Made by a program: the position numbers and the translations under genes | In this document: piece after piece, positions 54,911-64,000 of the stretch | Layout of the letters: every line of letters begins with the position of its first letter | Numbering within the stretch: position 1 is the stretch's first letter | Notes under the pieces: model-generated | What the model was told of the DNA's origin: nothing | Seen by the model: only the letters and a program-made list of their open reading frames with translations | Databases searched by the model: none | NCBI GenBank assembly: GCA_019359285.1 | Contig: JAHHHQ010000041.1 | Coordinates: forward strand, 62,001-126,000 | Reading direction: 5' to 3' | Source: Nodosilinea sp. WJT8-NPBG4 | GTDB taxonomy: Bacteria; Cyanobacteriota; Cyanobacteriia; Phormidesmidales; Phormidesmidaceae | DNA length: 64,000 nt

Positions 54911-57900
54911 ATGTCGCCTGAAGATCAAAAACGCATCTTGGGGTACTTCATTGAAGAAGCCAAAGATCATCTAAACACCATCGAGCAGGGGTTGCTAAAC
55001 CTAGCGGATACCCTCAACGACTCGGAGATGATGAACGAGGTGTTTCGGGCGGCCCACTCGGTGAAGGGCGGCGCGGCCATGCTGGGGCTCCACAGTATTC
55101 AGCGCACCAGCCACCGCATGGAAGACTTTTTCAAGGTAATGAAAGAGTCTTCCATGCGCCCCGATCGCGACCTAGAAACCATGCTGCTGCAAATTTTCGA
55201 TGGGCTGCAAGAGCAGCTGGAGCAGCTGCAAAGCCCCTTTGGCCTCACCAACGACCAAGCCCAAGAAATTATGGCTCCTTTGGAGCCCATTTTTGTGCAG
55301 GCTGAAGCTCACCTTGACTCGCTGGTAGCTGCCGCCCCAGTGGCAGCCCCAGTCGCCGCGCCGTCGCGACCCACAATGGTAGCGGCAGCACCTCACCCCG
55401 AGACCAGCGCCCTCCAGCTTGTATTTCGCAGCGATGTCCCGGCGCTGTTGCGAGATATGCTGGCTACCTTTAAGCAGCCCGACAATAGCGCTTCTCGCCA
55501 GGCGCTCAATCGGCTGTGTCAACGTATGCACAGCCTGGGGGAACAGTTTGAGCTGGCGCAGTGGTGCAGTCTGACCCAGGTGGTTGAGCGGGCGATCGCA
55601 AACCCTGATCAGACCTACCGCACCCTAGCGCCAGTGGTGATCAAAGACCTCAAGCAGGCTCAGGACCAGGTGCTAGCCGGAGGCATTAACCAAGTAGCCG
55701 CCTCCAGAACGCTGCAAGACCTACTCCCTGTTTCAGCTGAGCCCGAGTTGAGCAGCGACGACTCCACTCTCGATGCCTTGCTGGCTGAAGCGCTCAACGA
55801 CAATTCTGATGGGCCTGACCTGGCCGATTTGTTTGCGGCTGCGGAGGAAGGTAACGCGGACGATCTGGCCCTAGACAGCACCGACAACTGGCTCGAAGAC
55901 CTGGTCCTAGACAGCACCGACAATGTAACCGAAACCGGTTTGGAATCGGTCTTTGGCCAATTTGACACGTCGCTGCCCGCCGAACCCGTTATGCCCCAGG
56001 AAACAGCTGGCAGCATGGGTCCAGAGGTAGGGGCAGCGGAACTCAACAGTCTGGCCGACTTGTTTGAGGGTGCCCCCACGAGCTTAACCGACATCTGGGA
56101 GGAGGATTTTTCAGAGGTCTCCCTGGATGATTTAGACCTAGACGATGACGTTACCGCCGATAGCGACAACTCTGAGTTTGCCGATTTGTTTGCCACCGAG
56201 GCGGCCGCTGGCGAACCTGACACCGCTGAAAACCCGGCCATTGACGATATGGCCAGCTTGTTTGGATACGACCTCGATGCAAGCGCAGGCGTCGAGCCCG
56301 CTTCGGGGAGCGAGCCCAATGCAAACACAGAGCCCGTCAATTCTGTGACCGACTTGCTCATCGAAGATGCGGCACCAGATACGGCCCCGTCCGAAACCGC
56401 CATAGACCCCTTGGCAGATTTTCTCGACGATGAGTTCAGCTTTGGCGCAGGGGAGATGGCTGAGGCCCCTGTGGATGATTTCTTTGATATGGGCGAATCT
56501 GCTGAGGCACGTGCAGCCAGTGGCGATAGCAGTGAGGTCGATAGCTTCTTTGACTCGCTCGAGGATGGCGACTTCATCGAAGATGACGATGCCCACACCA
56601 TGCCTGAGCTGCACCTTGAGCTTGACTTAGATAGCTCAAGCGGCGATGGCTCCAGCGCTGACAGCAATGGACTGTTTAGCGGTGACTCGTCGCGTCTGCT
56701 CACTACAGACAGCCAGACCCTCAACGCAGACGAGGCAGAGGCTGAGAATCTTTTTGGGGAAGCCGATGCCCTACTAGATGACCCATTTGGGGAGCTGAAC
56801 CTTACCAACAGTGCTTTTGACCTCGCGTTTGATGACGCCCCTGACGAAACCATCGTGGAACCTGAGCCGACTGCAACCGAGGCCGACGCCAGTTTTGACA
56901 TTCCCATCAATGACGGCGATGGGGACGAGCTAACCGCCGCCTCTTTTGACGTTGATGGGAGCTGGCCTGAGGCACCGGCAGAGGAAACCAGCTTTGCTGA
57001 TTTAGAAAGCTTACTAGATGACCCCGTCTTTGAAGGTGACCTGTTTGCTGACTCGAACGGGTCTCTAAATGACGAGCTGAGCCTATCCAACGATGCCTTC
57101 GATAGTTTTGAAGGAGATGCCTACAATGGCAACGGTTACACCGAGGCTACCCCTACGTCCGCCCGCCAAAGTTTTGATGACTACGGTGGGGATGACGACA
57201 GCTTTGATGATTTAGAAGCTCTGCTGGGGGAAGAATCTCCAATTGTCGATACAGTGGCTCTAAGACAGCCAGACAATGGGCTACCAACCGCCAGTCCCAG
57301 CTTTGACAGCAGCGATGACGAATTTGGCGATCTTGAGAAGCTGTTGGAAGAAGCCGACCAGCTCGGCGGGTCAGCCCCAAGCTTAGGAACTCGGCGGACC
57401 GCATCGATGCAGGCAGCGCGGCGATCGCCCCGCCGAGCCGCCAACACCACCGACCAGACCATGCGCGTTTCGGTGGGCCACCTCGACACCCTCAGCAACC
57501 TGGTGGGAGAACTGGTGGTCAACCGCAACTCCCTAGAGCAAGACCAGGAACGCCTGCGGCAGTTTCTCGATAACCTGCTACACCAGGTCTCGCAGCTCAA
57601 CGATGTGGGGCAGCGCATGCGCGATTTGTACGAGCGATCGCTGCTAGAAAGCTCGCTAATTGCCAACCGTCAAGCCTTTGCCCTAGGGGTTTCATCCTCT
57701 GATCGAGGCGGCGGTCACGCCACCGGGGCCACCTTTGACGCCCTCGAAATGGACCGCTTCACTGGCTTCCATACCCTCTCCCAGGAGATGATTGAGCTGA
57801 TTGTTCGAGTGCGGGAGGCCTCGTCGGACATTGAGTTCACCATTGACTCCACCGACCAGATTGCCCGCCAGTTTCGCCAGGTTACCACCCAGCTGCAAGA

Positions 57901-59407
57901 GGGTCTCAATAAGGCGCGCATGGTGCCCTTCGGTCAAACTGCCGAGCGCCTGCCCCGTGCCGTGCGCGATATTTCTCTGAGGTGCGGCAAAGAGGCCCAG
58001 CTGGTGGTCGAAGGGCGCGACACCCTGATCGACAAAATGATTCTGGAGCGCCTCTACGACCCCATGACCCACCTGGTCAACAACGCCATTACCCACGGCA
58101 TTGAGTCGCCCGAAGAGCGCCTGGCCACGGGCAAGGGCCGAGAAGGAACCATTACGGTGCGGGCCTTTTACCAGGGCAACCAGACGGTCATCTACATCGC
58201 CGACAACGGTGGCGGCATTAACCCAGCGGTGGTTAAAGCCAAGGCCCTCAAGCAGGGGCTAATTACCCCCGCCGAAGCCCAAACCATGACCGAGATCGAG
58301 GTCTACGACCTGCTGTTTTTGCCGGGCTTTAGCACCCGCGATCAGGCCGATGACTTTTCTGGACGCGGCGTGGGCATGGATGTGGTGCGCACCGCCCTAT
58401 CGGACATTCGCGGTTCAATCACCGTCGAGTCTGAAGTGGGCAAAGGCACCAGCTTTACCATCCGTCTGCCGCTCACCCTAAGCATTACTAAGGCCCTGAG
58501 CTGCGTCAACAACCAGGCCCGCATCGCCTTCCCGATGGATGGGGTTGAGGATATGTTCGACGTGCCCAAGGAGCGCATTCAAACCGACGCCCAAGGTCAC
58601 GCCTGCATTCTCTGGCGCGACACGCTGCTGCCCTTCCGTCCCCTCAGCGATCTGCTGCGCTTCAACCGCAGTTTGGGTCGGGGCCGAGTCTACGGTGGCC
58701 CTCTGGATGAAGATGTGGTCTCTATGGTGGTGCTGCGCAGCGCCAGCACCTTCATCGCCCTCCAGGTTGATCAGGTGATTGGCGAGCAGGAGATTGTGAT
58801 TAAACAGCTGGAAGGGCCAGTACCTAAGCCCATTGGCATTGCTGGTGCCACGGTATTAGGGGATGGACGCGTTATGCCCATCGCCGACGTGCTAGAGCTG
58901 ATCGACCTGGCCAGTGGTCGCCTGCGCCGCGATGCTTCAACCTCGCTGTGGACGCAGACAGTGGATGAGGAACCGATTGAGACCGTCGTCCACACGGATC
59001 CAACGGTGCTAATTGTGGATGACTCGATCACGGTGCGCGAACTGCTGTCGATGAGCTTCAACAAGATTGGCTACCGGGTCGAACAGGCTCGCGACGGCCA
59101 GGAAGCCTGGGAAAAACTGCGCTCTGGCCTGCCCTGCGACCTAGTCTTCTGCGACATCGAAATGCCCCGCATGGACGGTCTAGAGCTGCTCTCGCGGATG
59201 CAGAAAGATGACGTGCTGAGCCGGGTTCCCACCGCTATGCTGACCTCCCGAGGGGCCGATCGCCACCGGCAGATGGCTGTTGATCTAGGAGCTAAGGGGT
59301 ACTTTACCAAGCCTTACCTGGAGGAAATGCTGCTGGATGCGGCCAAGCGCATGCTCAAGGGTGAAAACATGATTCCTCGAAAGCTATTTGAGGAGCCCGA
59401 AACCTAA
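54911..59407 (+). CDS. hmpE: Hybrid CheA histidine kinase
   Basis: 1498 residues. Hpt domain (His49, RAAHSVKGGAAMLGL); a second helical domain at about 165-260; an acidic, low-complexity region at about 270-840 with repeated ADLF and (F)xDLExLL motifs; then dimerisation and HATPase (NNAITHGIESPEERL, ADNGGGIN, GRGVGMDVV), a CheW-like domain, and a receiver (LIVDDSITVR; phosphoacceptor in VFCDIEMPRMDG; Lys in YFTKPYL). It closes the hmp cluster. Phosphate should flow from His49 to its own receiver and to the CheY/PatA-like proteins. Confidence 0.92.
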   Translation: MSPEDQKRILGYFIEEAKDHLNTIEQGLLNLADTLNDSEMMNEVFRAAHSVKGGAAMLGLHSIQRTSHRMEDFFKVMKESSMRPDRDLETMLLQIFDGLQEQLEQLQSPFGLTNDQAQEIMAPLEPIFVQAEAHLDSLVAAAPVAAPVAAPSRPTMVAAAPHPETSALQLVFRSDVPALLRDMLATFKQPDNSASRQALNRLCQRMHSLGEQFELAQWCSLTQVVERAIANPDQTYRTLAPVVIKDLKQAQDQVLAGGINQVAASRTLQDLLPVSAEPELSSDDSTLDALLAEALNDNSDGPDLADLFAAAEEGNADDLALDSTDNWLEDLVLDSTDNVTETGLESVFGQFDTSLPAEPVMPQETAGSMGPEVGAAELNSLADLFEGAPTSLTDIWEEDFSEVSLDDLDLDDDVTADSDNSEFADLFATEAAAGEPDTAENPAIDDMASLFGYDLDASAGVEPASGSEPNANTEPVNSVTDLLIEDAAPDTAPSETAIDPLADFLDDEFSFGAGEMAEAPVDDFFDMGESAEARAASGDSSEVDSFFDSLEDGDFIEDDDAHTMPELHLELDLDSSSGDGSSADSNGLFSGDSSRLLTTDSQTLNADEAEAENLFGEADALLDDPFGELNLTNSAFDLAFDDAPDETIVEPEPTATEADASFDIPINDGDGDELTAASFDVDGSWPEAPAEETSFADLESLLDDPVFEGDLFADSNGSLNDELSLSNDAFDSFEGDAYNGNGYTEATPTSARQSFDDYGGDDDSFDDLEALLGEESPIVDTVALRQPDNGLPTASPSFDSSDDEFGDLEKLLEEADQLGGSAPSLGTRRTASMQAARRSPRRAANTTDQTMRVSVGHLDTLSNLVGELVVNRNSLEQDQERLRQFLDNLLHQVSQLNDVGQRMRDLYERSLLESSLIANRQAFALGVSSSDRGGGHATGATFDALEMDRFTGFHTLSQEMIELIVRVREASSDIEFTIDSTDQIARQFRQVTTQLQEGLNKARMVPFGQTAERLPRAVRDISLRCGKEAQLVVEGRDTLIDKMILERLYDPMTHLVNNAITHGIESPEERLATGKGREGTITVRAFYQGNQTVIYIADNGGGINPAVVKAKALKQGLITPAEAQTMTEIEVYDLLFLPGFSTRDQADDFSGRGVGMDVVRTALSDIRGSITVESEVGKGTSFTIRLPLTLSITKALSCVNNQARIAFPMDGVEDMFDVPKERIQTDAQGHACILWRDTLLPFRPLSDLLRFNRSLGRGRVYGGPLDEDVVSMVVLRSASTFIALQVDQVIGEQEIVIKQLEGPVPKPIGIAGATVLGDGRVMPIADVLELIDLASGRLRRDASTSLWTQTVDEEPIETVVHTDPTVLIVDDSITVRELLSMSFNKIGYRVEQARDGQEAWEKLRSGLPCDLVFCDIEMPRMDGLELLSRMQKDDVLSRVPTAMLTSRGADRHRQMAVDLGAKGYFTKPYLEEMLLDAAKRMLKGENMIPRKLFEEPET

Positions 59408-59552
59408 GGGCTAACACCCGTCACCTGAATAAAGGGCGAATTCATGGGTCGGAGCGCTCATTGGTATGGTCGCGCCCTTAATGGGGGGCGATCGCCCTGC
59501 TGAGCGACGGCAGTTCAGGTTAGGATCACAGACAACTTGAGCAGTGTGAGCC

Positions 59553-61025
59553 ATGACCGTAGCGGAACGATCGCGCATTGACTGGGCACCGATCATTGAC
59601 GCCTTTAGCCTCGCGCTTGGGAGCGATCGCGTGGTGCGCCGCAAAGAAGAAATCTTGGTCTACGAGTGCGACGGACTGACGAGCTATCGTCAGCGACCCG
59701 CCGTGGTCGTGCTGCCCAAAACCACAGAGCAGGTGGCAGCGGCGGTTAAAATCTGCGATCGCTTTCAAGTGCCTTTTGTGGCGCGGGGGGCGGGTACTGG
59801 CCTTTCAGGCGGGGCACTGCCCATCGAAGACTCGGTGCTTATCGTTACCGCCACCATGAACCAAATCCTCTCGGTAGATTTGGACAACCAGCGCGTAGTA
59901 GTGCAGCCGGGGGTGATCAACAACTGGGTCACTCAAGCGGTGAGCGGAGCGGGCTTTTATTACGCCCCTGACCCCTCTAGCCAGTCGGTGTGCTCGGTGG
60001 GGGGCAACGTGGCCGAAAACTCGGGCGGGGTGCACTGTCTTAAATACGGGGTGACCACCAACCACGTACTGGGTCTCAAGGTCGTGCTGCCCACGGGCGA
60101 CATTGTCACCCTCGGCGGCGAGGTAGCCGAAACCCCTGGCTACGATCTGTGCGGGCTATTCGTTGGCTCTGAAGGCACCCTGGGCATTGCCACCGAAATT
60201 ACCCTGCGCATTCTCAAAGCGCCCCAGTCAATCCAGGTATTGCTGGCCGACTTCACCTCAGTCGAGGCAGCGGGGGCAGCCGTTTCGGCAATTACCAGCG
60301 CGGGTATTATCCCCGCTGGGATGGAGATGATGGACAACTTTAGCCTCAACGCGGTGGAAGACGTGGTAGCCACCAACTGCTACCCCCGCGATGCGGCGGC
60401 GATCTTGCTGATTGAGATCGATGGATTGCCGGCGGAGGTGACGGCTACGGGCGATCGCATTGCTGACCTCTGCCGCCAGAACGGGGCTCGTACTATCACC
60501 ATCGCCACCGATGCTGAGGAGCGCCTGCGACTGTGGAAGGGCCGTAAAGCCGCCTTTGCCGCCATGGGCAAGCTCAGCCCCGACTACTACGTGCAGGACG
60601 GCGTCATTCCGCGCACCCAACTGCCCTACGTGCTAAAAGAAATTGAGGTTTTGGGCAACAAGCACGGCTACCGAGTAGCCAACGTATTTCATGCGGGGGA
60701 CGGCAACCTACACCCGCTGATTCTCTACGACAACGGCATCCCTGGCCAGCTGGAGCAGGTAGAAGACCTGGGTGGCGACATTCTCAAGCTGTGTGTGCGC
60801 GTGGGTGGCAGTATCTCAGGCGAACACGGCATTGGGGCCGACAAGCGCTGCTACATGCCCGACATGTTTTCGCCCACGGACTTGGAGACAATGGGCTGGG
60901 TACGCCAGGCTCTCGACCCCGAGATGTTGGCCAACCCCACCAAGCTGTTGCCCTCCCCACGCACCTGCGGCGAAGCGGCCCACAGCATAGCGGCCGTGAC
61001 CCTGCCCAATGTGGAGCACTTTTAG
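59553..61025 (+). CDS. glcD: Glycolate dehydrogenase FAD subunit
   Basis: 490 residues. FAD-linked oxidase: VPFVARGAGTGLSGGALP, VGGNVAENSGGVHCLKYGV, LCGLFVGSEGTLGIATEI, and the C-terminal HAGDGNLHPLILYD and GSISGEHGIGADKR. Oxidises glycolate to glyoxylate in photorespiration; D-lactate is the main alternative substrate in this family. GlcF/GlcE are not adjacent. ATG 59553. Confidence 0.9.
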   Translation: MTVAERSRIDWAPIIDAFSLALGSDRVVRRKEEILVYECDGLTSYRQRPAVVVLPKTTEQVAAAVKICDRFQVPFVARGAGTGLSGGALPIEDSVLIVTATMNQILSVDLDNQRVVVQPGVINNWVTQAVSGAGFYYAPDPSSQSVCSVGGNVAENSGGVHCLKYGVTTNHVLGLKVVLPTGDIVTLGGEVAETPGYDLCGLFVGSEGTLGIATEITLRILKAPQSIQVLLADFTSVEAAGAAVSAITSAGIIPAGMEMMDNFSLNAVEDVVATNCYPRDAAAILLIEIDGLPAEVTATGDRIADLCRQNGARTITIATDAEERLRLWKGRKAAFAAMGKLSPDYYVQDGVIPRTQLPYVLKEIEVLGNKHGYRVANVFHAGDGNLHPLILYDNGIPGQLEQVEDLGGDILKLCVRVGGSISGEHGIGADKRCYMPDMFSPTDLETMGWVRQALDPEMLANPTKLLPSPRTCGEAAHSIAAVTLPNVEHF

Positions 61026-61053
61026 GATGGCTTTAGCTGAAGAAGGCTACCGT

Positions 61054-61590
61054 CTAGGTCTGCGGTCTGGGCAACAAAAATTGTTCTAGATCGTGATGTC
61101 TTCCTTTCCAAAAACCACGGTTTTTGAGCATGCCTTGGCTTTGAAATCCCAGCTTTTTTAATAGCTGTTGAGAGGCAATATTTTCTAGCATCACCTCCGC
61201 AACAATATTATCTAAACCCTCTACCTCAAAGCCATAGGTTAGGATGGCGCTCAACGCTTCAGTCATGATGCCTTTTCGCCAGTACTGGCTAGCCAATTCA
61301 TAGCCCACTTCGGCTAGATTTGATGCTTTATCCCAAGTAAATCCGCAGGAGCCAATGAGAGAATTGCTAGGCTTGAGGGCGATCGCCCAGCGGATACCGC
61401 GATCGGTTTCAAGTCCTACTTTGCGCCGTTCAACAACCGCCCTAGCTTCATCAAGCTGAGTGAAGGTATCGAGGTTGTGGAACTGAGTAACCCTGGAGTC
61501 TGAAAAGAGCGAAAAAATAGCTTCAGCATCGGCTTCAGTCGACTGGCGCAGCCACAGCCTTGGGGTCTCAAGATCAGGGAAGATTTTCAT
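61054..61590 (-). CDS. GNAT acetyltransferase (RimJ/RimL type)
   Basis: 178 residues. LETPRLWLRQSTEADAEAIF, RWAIALKPSNSLIGSCGF and AEVGYELASQYWRKGIMTEA, the last holding the acetyl-CoA loop, then IASQQLLKKLGFQSQGML. Ribosomal-protein or small-molecule acetylation is possible. Its start overlaps the stop region of the upstream ABM gene by 17 bp. Confidence 0.88.
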   Translation of the reverse strand: MKIFPDLETPRLWLRQSTEADAEAIFSLFSDSRVTQFHNLDTFTQLDEARAVVERRKVGLETDRGIRWAIALKPSNSLIGSCGFTWDKASNLAEVGYELASQYWRKGIMTEALSAILTYGFEVEGLDNIVAEVMLENIASQQLLKKLGFQSQGMLKNRGFWKGRHHDLEQFLLPRPQT

Positions 61591-61882
61591 GGCTCAATAC
61601 GGTTTCATAGTGTTCAACCGTAGGGAAAGGCTCGTAGAAATGGTGCAGCAGAGCACGCCAGGTTTGATACTCTGGTGATTGCCGAAACCCTAAGGTGTGG
61701 TCTTCTAGAGTTTGCCAACGCACCAGCAGCACATACTGGTTTCTGGTTTCAATACAGCGCTGCAATTCGCAGGAAATATAGCCCGGCATGTCGACAAGGA
61801 TAGTAGAAGCTCTTTGGAAAGCATTCTCAAACTCAAATTGAGCACCCGCTTTAATCGTTAAAATAGCAACTTCTAGTACCAT
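61574..61882 (-). CDS. ABM-domain (monooxygenase-like) protein
   Basis: 102 residues, the length of a single antibiotic-biosynthesis-monooxygenase fold: EVAILTIKAGAQFEFENAF, GYISCELQRCIETRNQYVLL, VRWQTLEDHTLGFRQSPEYQ. Small cofactor-free oxygenase or heme-handling homologues share it. Co-transcribed with the GNAT gene by overlap. Confidence 0.82.
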   Translation of the reverse strand: MVLEVAILTIKAGAQFEFENAFQRASTILVDMPGYISCELQRCIETRNQYVLLVRWQTLEDHTLGFRQSPEYQTWRALLHHFYEPFPTVEHYETVLSHENLP

Positions 61883-62125
61883 CAGCCGTCCTTATTTTTG
61901 GAAAATCCAAGCCTCGCTATTTTTTGCAGAGCGACAGCAGAATTATTTACCTTCGCCATCAAAAAATAAGGTTGGACCTCTCCTTCAAAGGTCATAGTGG
62001 CAGCCTCAGCCTCCTGGTAGATACAAGTGGGGGAGGTATCGCTCTAAAGTTGCATCAGCGATGGTAAGTAACTGAGAAATTTACCCCACCTAAATCGCTT
62101 AATTATATTCTCACCGGAGGTTTTA

Positions 62126-62470
62126 ATGTCTACCCCTAGAGCCGAAAGCGACAATTACGATCCGCATATTATTCCAGCGGAAACCGCTGCCCGCAAAGAG
62201 CGTGAGGGCGGTAACTTTAAGCAAACCCGCGATGAGACTCACAGTTCTATTGACCCCAGCGGTGGGCAAACTGTAGACAAAGAAGGTCTCGCCAATAACT
62301 ACCCCATCGAGCCTGAAATGTACATCAATGAGCCCGGCGACCTGCGCGAAGAAGCAGAGGCCGAAAAAGCCGAGCGTGTAGCTGAACTGCGTGAAATTAA
62401 TCAAAACGAAGAACAAGGCAAGGTAACCACTGAGTCCGATGAGCGCGGCAAAGGTGTTGGGGCCGTCTAG
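62126..62470 (+). CDS. Small highly charged protein
   Basis: 114 residues, almost no hydrophobic residues; rich in Glu, Lys, Asn. EMYINEPGDLREEAEAEKAE is helical. Hydrophilin-like composition suggests a disordered, possibly stress-related protein. Good AGGTTT context upstream of ATG 62126 (GGAGG at 62115). Its transcript ends at the hairpin at 62530. Confidence 0.65.
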   Translation: MSTPRAESDNYDPHIIPAETAARKEREGGNFKQTRDETHSSIDPSGGQTVDKEGLANNYPIEPEMYINEPGDLREEAEAEKAERVAELREINQNEEQGKVTTESDERGKGVGAV

Positions 62471-62529
62471 GCTTGCCTGAGAATGTAGCATTCTTGTAAT
62501 GCTTGGTGCGCTAGTGCGATCGCAGCGCG

Positions 62530-62568
62530 ACAATGGGGGTAGGTCTAACGACCACCCCCATTGTTTTT
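62530..62568 (+). terminator. Terminator after the charged protein gene
   Basis: ACAATGGGGGT (62530-62540) and ACCCCCATTGT (62554-62564) are exact arms, then a T-run. Confidence 0.9.
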
Positions 62569-62605
62569 TGCATTTTTTTAACGTTATTTAGAGGGCATTA
62601 CAGCA

Positions 62606-63151
62606 ATGACCCCAGCTACCCTTAGAGAACTGGTCAATCGCTACTACCAGGCCGGTGCCCGCGACCTGCACGGACTAAATTTGCAGGGGTTAAACATGGC
62701 AGCAGCCCACCTGGCCAATGCTGACCTACGCCGCACTAACCTCACGCGGGCCAACCTAGCTCAGGCTGACCTTACCCACATTGATGGCTATCAAATTACC
62801 CTGGCCCAAGCCGATTTGCGTGGGGCCTCTTTGGCCAATGCCGTCCTGCGCGAAGCCGACCTGCGCAAGGTTCACTGCCACCGCGCCACTTTGATTAATG
62901 CCGACCTGCGCGACTGTTGCCTCGACCACGCTGACCTTAGCCATGCCAATTTAGAAGGCGCTAACCTCACTAAAGCCGACTTAACCCACGCCAACCTCTA
63001 CTGGGCCAACCTACGCTACACCAATTTGACCGGGGCCAACCTGACCAAGGCCAACCTAACTGGTGCTAAGTTCTGCCAAACTGTCATGCCTGACGGCACC
63101 ATACGTAATTCAGAGTGCGCTGTCGTGCCGCAAGCAATGTCTCAACCCTGA
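62606..63151 (+). CDS. Pentapeptide-repeat protein
   Basis: 181 residues. About twenty A(N/D)Lxx-type repeats run from residue 24 to 155 (for example ANLTKADLTHANLYWANLRY), predicting a right-handed quadrilateral beta-helix. No signal peptide. Function of most such cyanobacterial proteins is unknown. ATG 62606. Confidence 0.92.
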   Translation: MTPATLRELVNRYYQAGARDLHGLNLQGLNMAAAHLANADLRRTNLTRANLAQADLTHIDGYQITLAQADLRGASLANAVLREADLRKVHCHRATLINADLRDCCLDHADLSHANLEGANLTKADLTHANLYWANLRYTNLTGANLTKANLTGAKFCQTVMPDGTIRNSECAVVPQAMSQP

Positions 63152-63159
63152 GGCTAACC

Positions 63160-63888
63160 CTAGCGCAGCAGTTCATCTGGGCCTAGGGGGGCGCTAGTTT
63201 GGCGTTCGTCTGCGGGGGTGAGGGTGTAGGGCAGCGGTGGTTCTGGCACCAGCAGGTAGCGATCGCCCCAGCCTCCATTGGTGCGGGCTAGCAAGTCTGC
63301 CGGGGGAGTAGTTTGCCCACTGGGCAGCGCTACCGCCAGCGCCTGGTCGGCCCACAAAAACGGTTCTCCACCGGAGGTTACTCGCAGCACATTTGCCAGT
63401 CGCTGCTGTCCATTTTGAGCTAGTTTGCCGTTGAGAGCGGCACCCAAATGGTGAGGGGCCAGCACAATGGCAAATTGCACGGTTTTGCTAGGTTGAGCCG
63501 CTAGGCCAAGGGCAGCGGCCTCCGCTTGCCAGGGTTCTTGGTAGCGGCCATCAGAGGCAACCTGCCAGAGGTTGAGCTGAGCCGACCACTGACCATTAGC
63601 AACGGTGACGGGCTGGTAGTCGAGCACCGAATAGAGGGGTCGATCGCTAGAGGTGGTGCTTTCATGTAGCAAGTGGCGCAGGGCGATTGCTGTCAACTGA
63701 GTATCGTTAGGTAGGTTCGTAGTGCCAACGAGGGCAAACTCGCCATTGCCCTGGGCTGTAGCCTCAAGGGTGAGCGTTGTGGCTTCTGATACAGGAGATG
63801 AACCGAACGGCAGAGTAGTTTGACAAGCCGCACAGGCTACCAGGGCAAGCACCAGCAACCCAATTCTTTTTAGCCGTGGGATAAGCAT
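63160..63888 (-). CDS. Probable lipoprotein of unknown function
   Basis: 242 residues. Basic start (MLIPRLKRIG), hydrophobic core, then a lipobox-like LVACAACQT, with the Cys of either LVAC or CAAC as candidate. The rest is beta-rich (LTLEATAQGNGEFALVGTTN, VANGQWSAQLNLWQV). No family recognised. Converges with the pentapeptide gene. Confidence 0.65.
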   Translation of the reverse strand: MLIPRLKRIGLLVLALVACAACQTTLPFGSSPVSEATTLTLEATAQGNGEFALVGTTNLPNDTQLTAIALRHLLHESTTSSDRPLYSVLDYQPVTVANGQWSAQLNLWQVASDGRYQEPWQAEAAALGLAAQPSKTVQFAIVLAPHHLGAALNGKLAQNGQQRLANVLRVTSGGEPFLWADQALAVALPSGQTTPPADLLARTNGGWGDRYLLVPEPPLPYTLTPADERQTSAPLGPDELLR

Positions 63889-64000
63889 TGGCTGACGGTG
63901 AGGAACAATCTATCTAGAGCCATGCAATCACAGCGCACCTCTAACCATCAATACCTAGAGAACGTCTTTTGCAACTCCACACAGAAGGACAGAGGCTAAA

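Noticed and set aside
55660..57090. Minus-strand Ser-rich frame of 476 residues
   Set aside because: Mirror of the Asp/Ser-rich linker of CheA; long antisense frames arise from such composition.
1..64000. tRNA, rRNA genes or CRISPR arrays
   Set aside because: No cloverleaf-like T-arm sequences, rRNA segments or regularly spaced direct repeats were noticed; a tRNA scan was not possible here.

Overview
The window is chromosomal DNA from a filamentous, motile cyanobacterium. Evidence: the HIP1 palindrome GCGATCGC occurs throughout, there is a phycobilisome-family globin, several families are typically cyanobacterial, and the hormogonium motility gene hmpF sits divergently from a complete hmp chemotaxis-like cluster. 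Base composition is GC-rich and resembles the Leptolyngbya/Nodosilinea group, but the genus is inference only. No tRNA, rRNA or CRISPR array was seen.

Layout. 352-6639: gltB and gltD, both subunits of pyridine-nucleotide glutamate synthase, closed by a strong terminator. 6700-8860: an AT-rich island with two tightly coupled genes, a J-domain protein and an HNH nuclease-like protein. It is bounded on the right by a degraded second copy of the gltD 3' end, so it looks like a foreign insert. 8954-10428: rnc overlapping an NAD-dependent epimerase-like gene. 10434-23062: a mixed housekeeping stretch with an alpha/beta hydrolase, M15 peptidase, CDF transporter, histidine phosphatase, methyltransferase, TonB-like protein, GNAT, hisC, a PIN-TRAM protein and aroA. 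23160-27628: an ACP-like protein, a YqeY protein, a RAYT-like protein without its HUH motif, a phycobilisome-like globin and a receptor Ser/Thr kinase with HRN in place of HRD. 27887-28759: cobM.

28811-31460 is a guanidine module. A guanidine-I (ykkC) riboswitch with an overlapping terminator precedes a ureohydrolase matching the nickel-dependent guanidine hydrolase GdmH, followed by its HypA/HypB-type nickel chaperones. Together these would sense guanidine, hydrolyse it to urea and ammonia, and load the enzyme with nickel; the ammonia could enter the GOGAT pathway at the left edge.

31541-47067: small membrane and hypothetical proteins, an orphan Trypco1-domain protein, a PlsY-like membrane domain fused to a dikinase, M23 and M28 peptidases, an SDR, mnmG, a class V aminotransferase, a TM0106-type nuclease and several small genes. 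47137-59407: the motility block, with hmpF leftward and a PatA-like regulator, CheY, CheW, MCP and a hybrid CheA rightward. This set should control type IV pilus gliding. 59553-63888: glycolate dehydrogenase, GNAT, ABM protein, a charged small protein, a pentapeptide-repeat protein and a lipoprotein.

Short palindromic repeats recur across the window. One lies in frame inside gltB, one contains the most likely start codon of the hydrolase gene, and one supplies the stop codon of the 18611-19189 gene.
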